This document shows positions 7,829 to 16,404 of a stretch of DNA of 64,000 nt, piece by piece. Numbering within the stretch: position 1 is the first letter of the stretch; every line of letters starts with the position of its first letter. A program made the position numbers and the translations under genes. The notes under the pieces were generated by a model, which saw nothing but the letters and a program-made list of their open reading frames with translations, made no database searches and was not told the origin of the DNA. Source of the DNA: CAWCTD01 sp963798455 (GTDB lineage Bacteria > Acidobacteriota > Terriglobia > Bryobacterales > Bryobacteraceae); the NCBI GenBank assembly GCA_963798455.1, contig CAWCTD010000003.1, positions 2,666,001 through 2,730,000 on the forward strand, given 5' to 3'.

Positions 7829-10762
7829 TCAGAAGGTGCGGCCGATGGTAAAGCGTATTGTCGTCTTCTTCTCGAACCACGGAATGGGCTGGCCGTAGCT
7901 TGCGACGGCGTTGTAAAAAGTCGCATAGTTCGGGAAGTACGACCGGTCCGCGACGATGGGCGGCTGGACGTACTGCTCCACTCGCGTGGGGTTGTAAGCC
8001 CAATATAACCGGAAGGGGGCATTGACCACCGGCATCATCACCTGGAATTCGATTCCGGTCGAAGTCCGGATTTTCTGCAAGCCGGGGGCGATGAGGGCGC
8101 GTGCGCTAAAGCCCGCCCCCGGGAACTGGCTGTTCAGACTCGAGATGCGGTCGCTGGTCAAGGCGAGCTGGCTGGGCCGGATGATCTTGTTGGCGCCGGC
8201 GTCGAAAAAGAAGGCCAGGTTCACGGGACCGGCGATGGGGATCCGGTACTCGAAGTTCCCCAGCAACTGCGTGTCGCCGCCGGCCATGGTGAGCTGGTAC
8301 ACGGGGATCGTCTGGGACACGGCGTTGAACTGCGGTTTGCCGTCCACGATGACCTTCTGCGTCCGGGCCGATCCGTCGTCGTTGAGCACGTTGACCGTTG
8401 CCATGCTTGGCACGAAGATCCACGGCGTGATTCCCCATATCTCGAAGCCCCGCACGTCCTGCTCTCCGCCCATGTAGAAGCGGCTGAAGGGCGGCGCGAG
8501 TTTTCCACCGTAGCCCGTTAGAACACTCCCCATGAGGCGCATCCCGATGACGTGCCCCTTCATAAAGCCCGAGCGGAAATAGGTCGTGCTGATGGTGGGA
8601 CGGATCATGTTCACGTTCCCGCCCAGCGGCCCCCCGGAGTACTCGGCGGACAGGAACAAGCTCTTGCCCCTGGTCGGCGTGATGGGATGATCGACGGTGT
8701 TGTAGGTGTAGGAAGGAATGATCTTGCTGGTTTTGATGCCAGTCAGCGAATTCGGCCCGCTGATGCCCTGCTGGAAATTCATGTAGTCAAAGTAATTCTT
8801 AGCGGCGTCGGTCAGCACGGTGATGTTGGAGATGTCGTAGCCGTATGTCAGGCCCACGCGGGCGAACGTGCGCCGCAGCGGGTAGCTGGCGAACACCGTG
8901 AAGCCGCGTCCGTTGGAGATGTAGTTCAGCAGGTTCTGGGTTCCCAGAGAGTTGTAGAGCGGCGTGAGGTTGCGGCCGGACAGCAGCGAAACCTCGCGCC
9001 CCTGGTCGAAGTTGAAGCGCTGCATGTAAATCGTGAAGCCCGTGCTGATAGGGCGGTCGAACAGGTAGGGCTCGGTGAAACCCAGCGTGGCGCTGCGGAT
9101 GCGGTCCCCGATCTGCGAGTCCAGGCTCAACGTCTCGCCCAGGCCGAGGAAATTGTTGGTGGAGTAATTGAAGCCCACGAAGCTGCCGGCGATGCCGGAA
9201 ACGCCGCCCTGCAGCCCGATCGAGTTCTTTCCCCGCTCCTTCACCTTCAGCGTGATGTCCACCGTGTTGTTGCGCGTGTCGCGCTTGATGTCGGCGGCCT
9301 CTTTCTCCTTGAGCGTCTCGAAATAACCGAGCTGGTTCAGCCGAAGAATGCTCAGCTCCCACATGCGCGTGCTGAACATGTCGCCCTCGTCGATGAGCAG
9401 CTCGCGCCGGATCACCTTGTCGCGCGTGGTGGTGTTTCCCGAGAAATCAATGCGGCGCACGAAAAACTGCTTGCCTTCGTCGACATTGAGGGTAAGGTCC
9501 AGCTTGTCGGAATTAGGGACGAAATCGAAGCTGGGCTCGGGCACGAAGTCGATATAGCCGAATCCGCCGTATAGCTTCTGCATCTCGTCCATGCCTTTGC
9601 GCAGCTTGGCGGTGGAGAAGACCTCGCCGGGGGCCATCTTGAAGACATCCCGCGTCAAAAAGTCGGTGGTGCGGAACAGCTTCACTCCCACGTAGTTCAC
9701 TTTGTTCAGGGTGTACCGGCGGCCCTCTTCCACGTCCACCGTGACGTCGGCCCGCTTGCCTGGGTGGTTCAGATAGAACGGAGGCACGCGAAACTTGCCG
9801 CCGCCCACGTCCCGGATCTCGACCTTGTGATCCACCGCATGGGCCGTGAAATAGCCCCGCTGCTGGTAATAGTCGCGGAGCATATCCATGTCCATGTCGA
9901 GTTTCGTGGAATCGAAGGCCTTGGGGAACACGGACTCGAGGAAGATCGAGTGCGGGATGCCTATGGGACGCAAGCCCCGCATGGAGCGAATCACGTCGCG
10001 GTCAGGGAAGGCGTTGTTGTTCTCGATGTCGATCTTGCCGACCTTGACCTTCGGCCCTTCCTTCACGTTGAAGGCGATGGAGAGAGACGACGGAGGCAGT
10101 TGGCGGATCTCCGGAGTGACCTCGGCGAACTGCCGCCCGCGTTCGGCCAGATACTCCTGGAGCACGACTTTCGCCCTCTGGACCTTGCTTGGGTCGTACA
10201 CCGACTCGATGCTCAGACCAACGCGCCTCTCCTTGAACCGGTCCAGAATCTCGGAGATGGTGACCGACTTGACTCCAGGGTAGGTGATGGATCGCACCAC
10301 CTGGCGCTCGGTCAGCACGAATCGCAGAATCTGGCCCGTCTTTCCGGGCTCGACCTCCAGCCGGATGTCGTCGTAGCGCCCGGTGTTCCAGAGGGCCATG
10401 AAGTCGCGGCGCAACGCATCCTCGTCGATCTTGTCGCCCCTCTTGGACAGGATCATGGACCTGAGCGTGTCTTGAGGGACCCTCCTGGCTCCGCGGAATT
10501 CGATGGCCTCGATCACATCCTGCGGCGGAGGCGCCGGAGCCTGCGCAGCGGCCTCGGGAGCCTCAAACGGCGACGGCGGCTGCTTGGCGGGCGCCGGTGC
10601 GGGCTGCTCCGCCTGCGGCTGGGCGGGCGGATTGGCGGGCCGGACGTTTTCGAAAGGATTCTGCCCTTGCGAAGGAGCGGACGGTTGGGCCTGCGCGGCA
10701 GCCACCTTCGGGCAAAAACACACCAGGGCTACGAACAGGCAGTGCAGCCTGTTAGACGTCAT
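7829..10762 (-). CDS. bamA: BamA, outer-membrane protein assembly factor
   Basis: A 977-aa BamA/Omp85 protein. ATG 10762 gives MTSNRLHCLFVALVCFCP, a signal peptide; the frame runs on to 10840 without a better start. A Pro/Gln/Ala-rich linker (residues ~28-80) precedes a string of POTRA domains (first at VIEAIEFRGARRVPQDTLRS) and then the 16-strand barrel, with the family hallmark MGGEQDVRGFE (R-G-F/Y motif) and a C-terminal TIRFTIGRTF ending in Phe. It inserts beta-barrel proteins into the outer membrane. It is longer than E. coli BamA (810 aa), partly because of the low-complexity N-terminal linker. Followed by the Skp-like gene. Confidence 0.95.
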   Translation of the reverse strand: MTSNRLHCLFVALVCFCPKVAAAQAQPSAPSQGQNPFENVRPANPPAQPQAEQPAPAPAKQPPSPFEAPEAAAQAPAPPPQDVIEAIEFRGARRVPQDTLRSMILSKRGDKIDEDALRRDFMALWNTGRYDDIRLEVEPGKTGQILRFVLTERQVVRSITYPGVKSVTISEILDRFKERRVGLSIESVYDPSKVQRAKVVLQEYLAERGRQFAEVTPEIRQLPPSSLSIAFNVKEGPKVKVGKIDIENNNAFPDRDVIRSMRGLRPIGIPHSIFLESVFPKAFDSTKLDMDMDMLRDYYQQRGYFTAHAVDHKVEIRDVGGGKFRVPPFYLNHPGKRADVTVDVEEGRRYTLNKVNYVGVKLFRTTDFLTRDVFKMAPGEVFSTAKLRKGMDEMQKLYGGFGYIDFVPEPSFDFVPNSDKLDLTLNVDEGKQFFVRRIDFSGNTTTRDKVIRRELLIDEGDMFSTRMWELSILRLNQLGYFETLKEKEAADIKRDTRNNTVDITLKVKERGKNSIGLQGGVSGIAGSFVGFNYSTNNFLGLGETLSLDSQIGDRIRSATLGFTEPYLFDRPISTGFTIYMQRFNFDQGREVSLLSGRNLTPLYNSLGTQNLLNYISNGRGFTVFASYPLRRTFARVGLTYGYDISNITVLTDAAKNYFDYMNFQQGISGPNSLTGIKTSKIIPSYTYNTVDHPITPTRGKSLFLSAEYSGGPLGGNVNMIRPTISTTYFRSGFMKGHVIGMRLMGSVLTGYGGKLAPPFSRFYMGGEQDVRGFEIWGITPWIFVPSMATVNVLNDDGSARTQKVIVDGKPQFNAVSQTIPVYQLTMAGGDTQLLGNFEYRIPIAGPVNLAFFFDAGANKIIRPSQLALTSDRISSLNSQFPGAGFSARALIAPGLQKIRTSTGIEFQVMMPVVNAPFRLYWAYNPTRVEQYVQPPIVADRSYFPNYATFYNAVASYGQPIPWFEKKTTIRFTIGRTF

Positions 10763-10924
10763 CAGGACCTGGTTCCTTTCCACCCTGCGCCAAGAATCAG
10801 ACGCACCGGACTTGCTCGACGTTTCAAGAGTGATTCCCAAACCGTGGTGAACCGCAGAAACTACATTCTATCGCGAACCGGAAGAACGCAACAACGCCAC
10901 AACGGCGGCGCCGTTTGGCCGGGA

Positions 10925-11426
10925 TCATTCGCACCCCCAGAGGTTCTTATGGAGCGAATGCAAAAAGCGCGGACACGAGGCCAGCACGAGCCCAAACACC
11001 AGATGCGCCAGCATCAAAGACTGACGGGGTGCAGAGGAGTAGGGCCCCGACCCAAGCCGGCGCAATAGGACCTCATACGCCAAATAGTACCAGCCCAGCC
11101 CGTAAACCAAACCCAGCAGCACCACGCGCCGCGACGCCCATGCCGCGCGTAGTGTAAGTCCGAACAGGAGGCCGACCAGACCGCCACCGACCAGTTGCAG
11201 AGCCACCCCCGCCGACGCCGCTGCAACCAGCCCGTCACGGTACACACGCCGGCCGAAAGCCGCGGTCACCAGGCGGACGGGGCCACTCCAGAACGTCCTG
11301 CCCCGCCAGCAAAGACCCAAGCGCTTGCCACAGAAGCAGGCAGAGTCCACCCAGGATGCCGGCTTCCAGCCCGGCCAGGGCCGAACACAGCCGGCTGTCC
11401 CACTCGAAACCACCGAGGAATCTCAT
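10925..11426 (-). pseudogene. Small multi-spanning membrane protein, frameshifted
   Basis: Two overlapping frames together make one membrane protein. The first frame gives MRFLGGFEWDSRLCSALAGL and a hydrophobic helix up to ALGSL; the second continues WRGRTFWSGPVRLVTAAFG and several more helices (VALQLVGGGLVGLLFGLTL, VLLGLVYGLGWYYLAYEVL) to the stop at 10925. The join falls at TTGCTGG (plus 11306-11312): dropping one C there gives LGSLWRGRTFW without a break. The total of 502 bases is one more than a multiple of three, so a single inserted base explains it; repaired length is 166 aa. Function unknown. Whether this is a real mutation or a read error cannot be told from the sequence alone. Confidence 0.6.
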
Positions 11427-11544
11427 CAAACCGTGCCACACTCGGGCAGGCGGCCGCTCCGGGCCGCGGATGTGGCCCACATGCGAAAGAGAAGGGGGTC
11501 AGACACGTCCACCTCTGGCGGGATGCTGCCGAGTCGGCGTGCGC

Positions 11545-11586
11545 AATTTCGGTAATTTCGGTGACAGGCTACGAAATCACCAAAAT
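11545..11586. repeat. Short tandem and inverted repeat between the BY-kinase and membrane genes
   Basis: AATTTCGGT occurs twice in tandem (11545-11562). The second copy also forms an imperfect hairpin with 11577-11586 (ATTTCGGTGA with TCACCAAAAT, nine of ten pairs, 12-base loop). It lies just downstream of the BY-kinase gene and could be a weak terminator or mRNA end structure, but no T-run follows. Confidence 0.3.
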
Positions 11587-11626
11587 TGCCCTTCACGGAA
11601 GTTCGAGATACTTTCACCACGGGCTA

Positions 11627-12478
11627 CTAGTCTTCCGCCTCTTCCTTCGGGTCCCGCTTTTCCTTGTAGTAGTAGCTTGAGTAATAGTATGTGTACTTGC
11701 TGTAGAGTTCGCCGGCGCGCGCCCCGTTCGCTACGATCCCCAGCACGTTGTTCTCACACAGGGACTGCATCGCGCGGGTGACCGAATCGATGGTCGTAAC
11801 GCCGATACGCACGACGAGCACGGTCCCATCGCAGACCGTGGCTAGCAGGTTCGCATCCGCGGCAAAAAGCAGCGGCGGGCTGTCGAGCAGCACCCAATTG
11901 AAGACCGTCGGAAGTTGCTCGATGAGCGTCTTGGTTTCGACCAGGTTGATCATTTCCAAGGGATTCAGCACCGATGAACCCGCCGGCAGCAGGTAGAGGC
12001 TCGTCCCCGCGATCCGCTTGATCACAGCCGAGAGTGGGGCATTGCCCATCAAGAAGTCCGTGGCGCCCGGGCTGCGGTCCAACTGAAAGATGTTGTGCAG
12101 CACGGGACGGCGGAAGTCGAAATCGGCCAGCAGCGTGGGATTGTCGGTCAGTTGGGCTTCGGCCAAAGCGAGATTGATGGCGGTGAAGGACTTCCCTTCC
12201 GCGGGACAGGAACTGGTGACGACCACCGAGTGGATCGGCTGCAGCTTCTGCATGTGGTTCAGGCGAGTACGGAGAGTCCGAAACTCCTCGCTGTGGGCGT
12301 CCCGTGGCTTGGTGGGATCGATCACGAAGAAATCGGGCGCCGGAGTGTAGGGAACCTCCTGCACCTCAGACAACAGATCCTGCAGGCCGGGCAACAGGCG
12401 GGCGGGAGACCCTTTGAAACGATCCCCCCCATCGCCGCTTTGTTCCGCCCGGCGCAACGCGTCGTGAACTCGACTCAT
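11627..12478 (-). CDS. CpsD/CapB-type bacterial tyrosine kinase (BY-kinase)
   Basis: A 283-aa P-loop ATPase of the MinD/Mrp fold. Walker A is SSCPAEGKSFTAINLALA, Walker A' is LLADFDFRRP and Walker B is VLLDSPP. The C-terminus is a tyrosine cluster (YSKYTYYYSSYYYKEK), the autophosphorylation tail of BY-kinases. EEFRTLRTRL near residue 66 matches the family's interface helix. It works with the cytoplasmic end of the Wzz/GumC protein encoded upstream (24 bp away) to control polysaccharide polymerisation and export. It has no membrane helices of its own, so it is the separate-subunit type seen in Firmicutes, here in a Gram-negative-type export operon. Confidence 0.93.
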   Translation of the reverse strand: MSRVHDALRRAEQSGDGGDRFKGSPARLLPGLQDLLSEVQEVPYTPAPDFFVIDPTKPRDAHSEEFRTLRTRLNHMQKLQPIHSVVVTSSCPAEGKSFTAINLALAEAQLTDNPTLLADFDFRRPVLHNIFQLDRSPGATDFLMGNAPLSAVIKRIAGTSLYLLPAGSSVLNPLEMINLVETKTLIEQLPTVFNWVLLDSPPLLFAADANLLATVCDGTVLVVRIGVTTIDSVTRAMQSLCENNVLGIVANGARAGELYSKYTYYYSSYYYKEKRDPKEEAED

Positions 12479-12502
12479 CTCTCCTCCGGAGGCTCGTTCC
12501 TC

Positions 12503-14161
12503 TTATGAGGTCTTCGTGTAGTAGTAGTAAACCGAGCCCAGCATCAAAAGGAAACCTACAATGCAGGCGCTGGACCAGGCCACCCAGGCCAGACGCCGCT
12601 TCCGCTGCACCAACAGGTCGTTCTCCACCAAAGGCACACTGCCCAACACCGGCAAGCCCGTATAGGCCCTGACATCCTTGAGGTTCTTCAGCGAGGTGTC
12701 CTTCATCTCACGGGCGCCGGCCAGGAAAAGCCCGGCTACCAGGCCCATGGTGGTGCCGAGGGCCACGACCAGCCAGCGATTCGGCTCGGTCGGCGTCTGG
12801 GGCAGTGACGCCTGCTCCAGGACCTCAAGCGTCTCACCCTGCTTCCGGGTCTCCAGGTCAGTGGCCATGGACGATTGGTTGCTCTTCTGCGCCAGTTCTT
12901 CGTACTGCTGCTTGGCCATGTTGTAATCCCGGGTCAGTTCGGTGTACTCACGCTCGCCGAAAGGACTGGCCTCAATCCGGTCCTGGTAGACCTTGATCAG
13001 CTTGTTGATCCTCGCCTGGTCCTTGATCAGGTTCTCAGTCTCCATGTTCTTCGCCTCGATGAGGCCCTGCAACCTGTCGATCTCCGCCTGATACATCTTC
13101 TGCTCCCGGGTCGCGACCACGGGCGCAGGGTTCGCGGGAGCGGGACCGGCCTTCTTCTCTTCCTGTTTCATCAAGCTGTCCCGGCTCTGCTTCAAGCTCT
13201 CCAGTTGGGACACCGCGCGCCGCACGTCGGGGTGGACCTCACTGTATTGCTGACGAAGGCCGGCCAGGGCGGTCTCCAGCGCCAGGATTTGCCGGTCCAG
13301 TTGGATCAGCCGGTCGCTCTTGACCGCGGCATCCACGGAGCTGCTGTTGGCGGCCGCCGGGGTCGATTGGAGTTGATCTCTGGTCGAGCGCAGCGTGTTT
13401 TCCAGCAGAAGCTTGTCCTGGGTCGCCCGGTTAATCGAGGAATTGGTGCTTGCAAGCTGGGTTTGAAGGGCGTTCATCTGCCCGAGGTTGGAGCCCAATT
13501 GTTCCGGCAGTTTGCCCGCGAACTTGAGCTTGTACTGCGTGAGGCGATTCTCGATGTCATCGAGACTCTTCTTGGATGCGTCGAGCTTCTCCTTAAGGAA
13601 CTCGTTTGTCATCACCGATTCCGTCGAGCGCGTTCTGACTGTCTCGTCCAGAAACATGCCGACGATTTGGCTCACGACCTTCTGCGCCAGGTAGCGGTTC
13701 TCGTAGGCGAACGACACGCGGAAGGCCGTGGATAAACCCTGATTGTCCGCCACTTCCCTCAAAGTGGAGACCGGTTGAATAATGACGTCCTTCTGCATCT
13801 GCTCCACCAGGTCCTCATCGGGAACTCGCCCCTTCTTGCGGGGGTAGAGGCCGTTCTGGTTGATGAGATTGAGCACGTTGGTGCGGCTCCGGACCTCCTG
13901 CTCCATGGCCGCGATGCGCTGGCCGATCTGGAGGTTCACGTTGGAGGCGACGTATCTTTCCGGTACCGCGGGCGGAACGATGCGAATGGTCGCGTCAGAG
14001 ACATACGTGTCCGGCCAGACAAAAGCCGCGACCACCGCGATCACCAGGCCCGCGAAGGCCGGACCGGCGATCCACCCTCTGTGCCTGCGGAGCACATCGA
14101 TGTAATCGGCAACATCCATCGGCCGGCGGCCGGCCGGGTAGGATTCAGGGCTTGGCTGCAT
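12503..14161 (-). CDS. Wzz/GumC-type polysaccharide chain-length determinant (co-polymerase)
   Basis: A 552-aa inner-membrane protein with one helix near the N-terminus (WIAGPAFAGLVIAVVAAFVW), a long coiled-coil periplasmic region (about residues 150-420), a second helix near 455-475 (VVALGTTMGLVAGLFLAGA) and a third at the very C-terminus (WSSACIVGFLLMLGSVYYYY). The Pro-rich stretch PQTPTEPNRW before the second helix is the Wzz signature. It sets polymer length and links the BY-kinase to the outer-membrane OPX channel. The extra C-terminal helix places its tail in a different compartment from that of simple Wzz proteins, which is unusual and worth checking. Confidence 0.92.
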   Translation of the reverse strand: MQPSPESYPAGRRPMDVADYIDVLRRHRGWIAGPAFAGLVIAVVAAFVWPDTYVSDATIRIVPPAVPERYVASNVNLQIGQRIAAMEQEVRSRTNVLNLINQNGLYPRKKGRVPDEDLVEQMQKDVIIQPVSTLREVADNQGLSTAFRVSFAYENRYLAQKVVSQIVGMFLDETVRTRSTESVMTNEFLKEKLDASKKSLDDIENRLTQYKLKFAGKLPEQLGSNLGQMNALQTQLASTNSSINRATQDKLLLENTLRSTRDQLQSTPAAANSSSVDAAVKSDRLIQLDRQILALETALAGLRQQYSEVHPDVRRAVSQLESLKQSRDSLMKQEEKKAGPAPANPAPVVATREQKMYQAEIDRLQGLIEAKNMETENLIKDQARINKLIKVYQDRIEASPFGEREYTELTRDYNMAKQQYEELAQKSNQSSMATDLETRKQGETLEVLEQASLPQTPTEPNRWLVVALGTTMGLVAGLFLAGAREMKDTSLKNLKDVRAYTGLPVLGSVPLVENDLLVQRKRRLAWVAWSSACIVGFLLMLGSVYYYYTKTS

Positions 14162-14194
14162 GGTCTGGCACCTCTCTCATACGCGCGCCTTGTC

Positions 14195-14833
14195 CTAGGG
14201 CACCACGATCTGGTCCCCGCTCTCGAGGAGGATGTTCTGCATCGGGTTCTTGCCGCGCACCCAATCCCGGTAGTTGAACTTATATCGCTTCGGACCGCGC
14301 AAAATCAGGACGTTCTTGGTGTCGGCATAATCCCGGAAGCCCCCGGCGACGGTGAGCGCCTGCGAGATCGTGGTCGGCACCACCAGGGGGTACTGGCCGG
14401 GCCGGTTCACTTCCCCCATGACAAAGTACTTCTTGCTGTTGACCGACGCCACCGACACCATCACCTCGGGCTCGGTCACGTACTTGACGAGCACTTCCTT
14501 GATCGTCTCCGCCAGTTTCTCGGGCGTCAGACCTCCGGCTTGCAGATCTCCGACCAGCGGCATGGAAATCTTGCCGTCAGGGCGAACCCCCACGGGCCCT
14601 GACAAGTCCGGCTCCCTCCACACACGGATCTGCAGGATATCCTCAGCACCGATCACGTAAGTTTTCGGATCGACCGGGGCCCCGACAGACTTCTTCAAAG
14701 CCTCGTCCTCAGCGCTCGGAGGAGGAGGGGTGCCAGGCTCCTTTTTCTCCTGAGCGGCCAGCGTGAGGGAGGTGAGCAGAACCATCAAAAGAGAGAAGAT
14801 GATCCTCCCGTTGAGCAACGCACGTCGACGCAT
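14195..14833 (-). CDS. Polysaccharide export (OPX/Wza-like) outer-membrane protein
   Basis: The 212-aa product has a signal peptide (IIFSLLMVLLTSLTLAAQ), then a poly-export domain starting YVIGAEDILQIRVWREPDLS and a SLBB domain starting YFVMGEVNRPGQYPL. It lacks the lipobox and C-terminal helix of E. coli Wza, so it is the short OPX type. It should form the periplasmic/outer-membrane part of an exopolysaccharide exporter with the next two genes (gaps 33 and 24 bp). First gene of the operon, behind the promoter at 14921-14948. Glycosyltransferases and polymerase are not nearby. Confidence 0.92.
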   Translation of the reverse strand: MRRRALLNGRIIFSLLMVLLTSLTLAAQEKKEPGTPPPPSAEDEALKKSVGAPVDPKTYVIGAEDILQIRVWREPDLSGPVGVRPDGKISMPLVGDLQAGGLTPEKLAETIKEVLVKYVTEPEVMVSVASVNSKKYFVMGEVNRPGQYPLVVPTTISQALTVAGGFRDYADTKNVLILRGPKRYKFNYRDWVRGKNPMQNILLESGDQIVVP

Positions 14834-14920
14834 TTTTTCTCCACGTCAGAGGCAAACGTACCTCCTGCCCCCTCGGTTGCCAGCCCGCTCACACGTGAGA
14901 CAAAGCCACCAACGTATCCA

Positions 14921-14948
14921 ATTGTACACCAAGAGACGGCGATCACAA
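14921..14948 (-). promoter_or_regulatory. Predicted sigma-70-type promoter of the polysaccharide export operon
   Basis: Reading the minus strand, -35 TTGTGA (14948-14943), a 16-base spacer and -10 TACAAT (14926-14921). It drives toward the OPX gene about 90 bases downstream. Just inside the leader, CTCAC-AC-GTGAG (14888-14899) is a small inverted repeat that could bind a regulator. Confidence 0.55.
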
Positions 14949-14967
14949 GTCAGATCGCGGCCGGAAA

Positions 14968-14984
14968 CAACCGGGGGCCGGTTG
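14968..14984. repeat. Perfect 7-bp hairpin upstream of the export promoter
   Basis: CAACCGG-GGG-CCGGTTG is a perfect stem of 7 with a 3-base loop. It lies between the barrel gene at 15123-15761 and the export promoter. It may end transcription of the barrel gene (minus strand, followed by TTTCC), but the T-run is short. Nothing else is recognised in 14834-15122. Confidence 0.35.
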
Positions 14985-15122
14985 CGTACTGTCTCCCAAG
15001 CACTTGCAGCGGCAGGAGATGAGCCTCGCAAGGCCGAGGCAGTCGGGGTGGTACTGAGAGCGTACTAGGGCGAATAAGAGGAGAAAAGAAGGGTACTGAT
15101 CGAACGCCCCGCGCCAAGGGTC

Positions 15123-15761
15123 TCAGAATCCGAAGGCGATCCCGAAGGACGCCTCCTCTTGCCTCACCCGCCCGCCGCCAAACGTACTGTCCGGGAAGTT
15201 CAGGCCATACGGCTTGCCGGTGAGATACTGCCGGAGGTCGGCTCGCACCAAGGCGTGGTTGAAGAGCTTGATCTTGATGCCCCCGCCGTAATTGACGCCG
15301 TAATTCCGAGTGGAGACTCCCGTCCATCCAGGGATGCCGTGAGGATTGCTGCTCTGCTGCGCCTGCGCGCCCCCGGCGAAATAGGGGCGCCACCTTTCGT
15401 TCTTGGGCATCCAGTAGACCAGGAAATCAAAGAAAGCCTGGTGCAGGGTGACTTTGCTGTCATAGGTCTGTTTGGGCACATCCGACGTGGCCTGGATCCT
15501 GGTCTGGAGAGTGACTCGCGTCTGGAAATAGCCCAGCTCGTAACCATAGTAGCGGTGGGGGTTGAGCGTCAGCCGCAGACCATTCGTGTAGCCGTTCCTG
15601 AAAGTGGTGTCGCTGTCGTTGGCCGATTCGGGCGAGGAAGATCCAAGCGGGGCCTTGCTCATGCGAGCCCAGCCCCGCAGGACGGAGACTTCGAGGGTCT
15701 GCGCCACGGCTGGAGCAAACACGCCCAATAAAAGAACTACGAAGCACCCAAGTCGTTTCAT
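15123..15761 (-). CDS. Secreted outer-membrane beta-barrel protein
   Basis: ATG 15761 gives MKRLGCFVVLLLGVFAPAVAQ, a clean signal peptide, so the open frame upstream to 15845 is ignored. The 212-aa product has amphipathic strand periodicity, WRPYFAGGAQAQ, NYGVNYGGGIKIKLF and a terminal FGIAFGF ending in Phe, the BAM-recognised last residue. It looks like a distant paralogue of the protein at 3703-4284. Its position beside the polysaccharide export genes may be chance. No specific function can be assigned. Confidence 0.75.
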   Translation of the reverse strand: MKRLGCFVVLLLGVFAPAVAQTLEVSVLRGWARMSKAPLGSSSPESANDSDTTFRNGYTNGLRLTLNPHRYYGYELGYFQTRVTLQTRIQATSDVPKQTYDSKVTLHQAFFDFLVYWMPKNERWRPYFAGGAQAQQSSNPHGIPGWTGVSTRNYGVNYGGGIKIKLFNHALVRADLRQYLTGKPYGLNFPDSTFGGGRVRQEEASFGIAFGF

Positions 15762-15846
15762 ACGAATCGCGGGATGGCGGCGGCAGCAGGTAGCAAGACT
15801 TCCTCCGTGAAAGCGGAAGCCAACATTATAGCGTGGCCGGGGCATC

Positions 15847-16404
15847 TCACGCGGACGCCTGCAACTCCTTCAAGCGCCGATAGACGAGGGCCACCGGCAG
15901 GCCCACAACATTGAAGTAGCAGCCTTCGATCCGGTCGATGAACTTCGAGGCCAGCCCCTGGATGGCGTACGCACCCGCCTTGTCCATGGGCTCTCCGCTG
16001 TTTACGTACCCCGCAATCTCCTGCGCCGACAAGGGGACAAACCGCACCCGCGTGGATTCGGCATCCTCCACGATGCGCTGGCGCGTGCGGAGGCAGATGC
16101 CGGTGAGGACCTCGTGCTCTCGTCCGGACAACTGCCGGAGCATCCACGCGGCGTTCTCCAGGCTGTCCGGCTTCCCCAGGACGTGGTGGTCCACCACCAC
16201 CACGGTGTCCGCGGCGAGAATGATCTCTCCCGGGGCAACCGGCGCCGCTTCGGCCTTCGCTCTGGCCAGCCGTCGCACGTGCTCGCGTGCGTGCTCGCCG
16301 GCGACCCGCTCCTCGGCGACCGAGGCGGGGCGGGTGATGAATTCGATGCCGGCGGAGGATAGAATCTCCCTGCGCCGCGGCGATTGCGAAGCCAGAACCA
16401 ACAT
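15847..16404 (-). CDS. maf: Maf-family nucleotide pyrophosphatase
   Basis: A 185-aa Maf protein. The start motif MLVLASQSPRRREIL holds the conserved S-x-S-P-R-R, and ILAADTVVVVDHHVLGKP holds the catalytic D-T-V-V. EPMDKAGAYAIQGLA is the third conserved block. Maf enzymes hydrolyse dTTP/UTP or modified nucleotides, acting in house-cleaning and septum control. ATG 16404 is preferred over an ATG 12 codons upstream because the family starts right at the (M)-x-L-A-S-x-S-P-R-R motif. Confidence 0.93.
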   Translation of the reverse strand: MLVLASQSPRRREILSSAGIEFITRPASVAEERVAGEHAREHVRRLARAKAEAAPVAPGEIILAADTVVVVDHHVLGKPDSLENAAWMLRQLSGREHEVLTGICLRTRQRIVEDAESTRVRFVPLSAQEIAGYVNSGEPMDKAGAYAIQGLASKFIDRIEGCYFNVVGLPVALVYRRLKELQASA

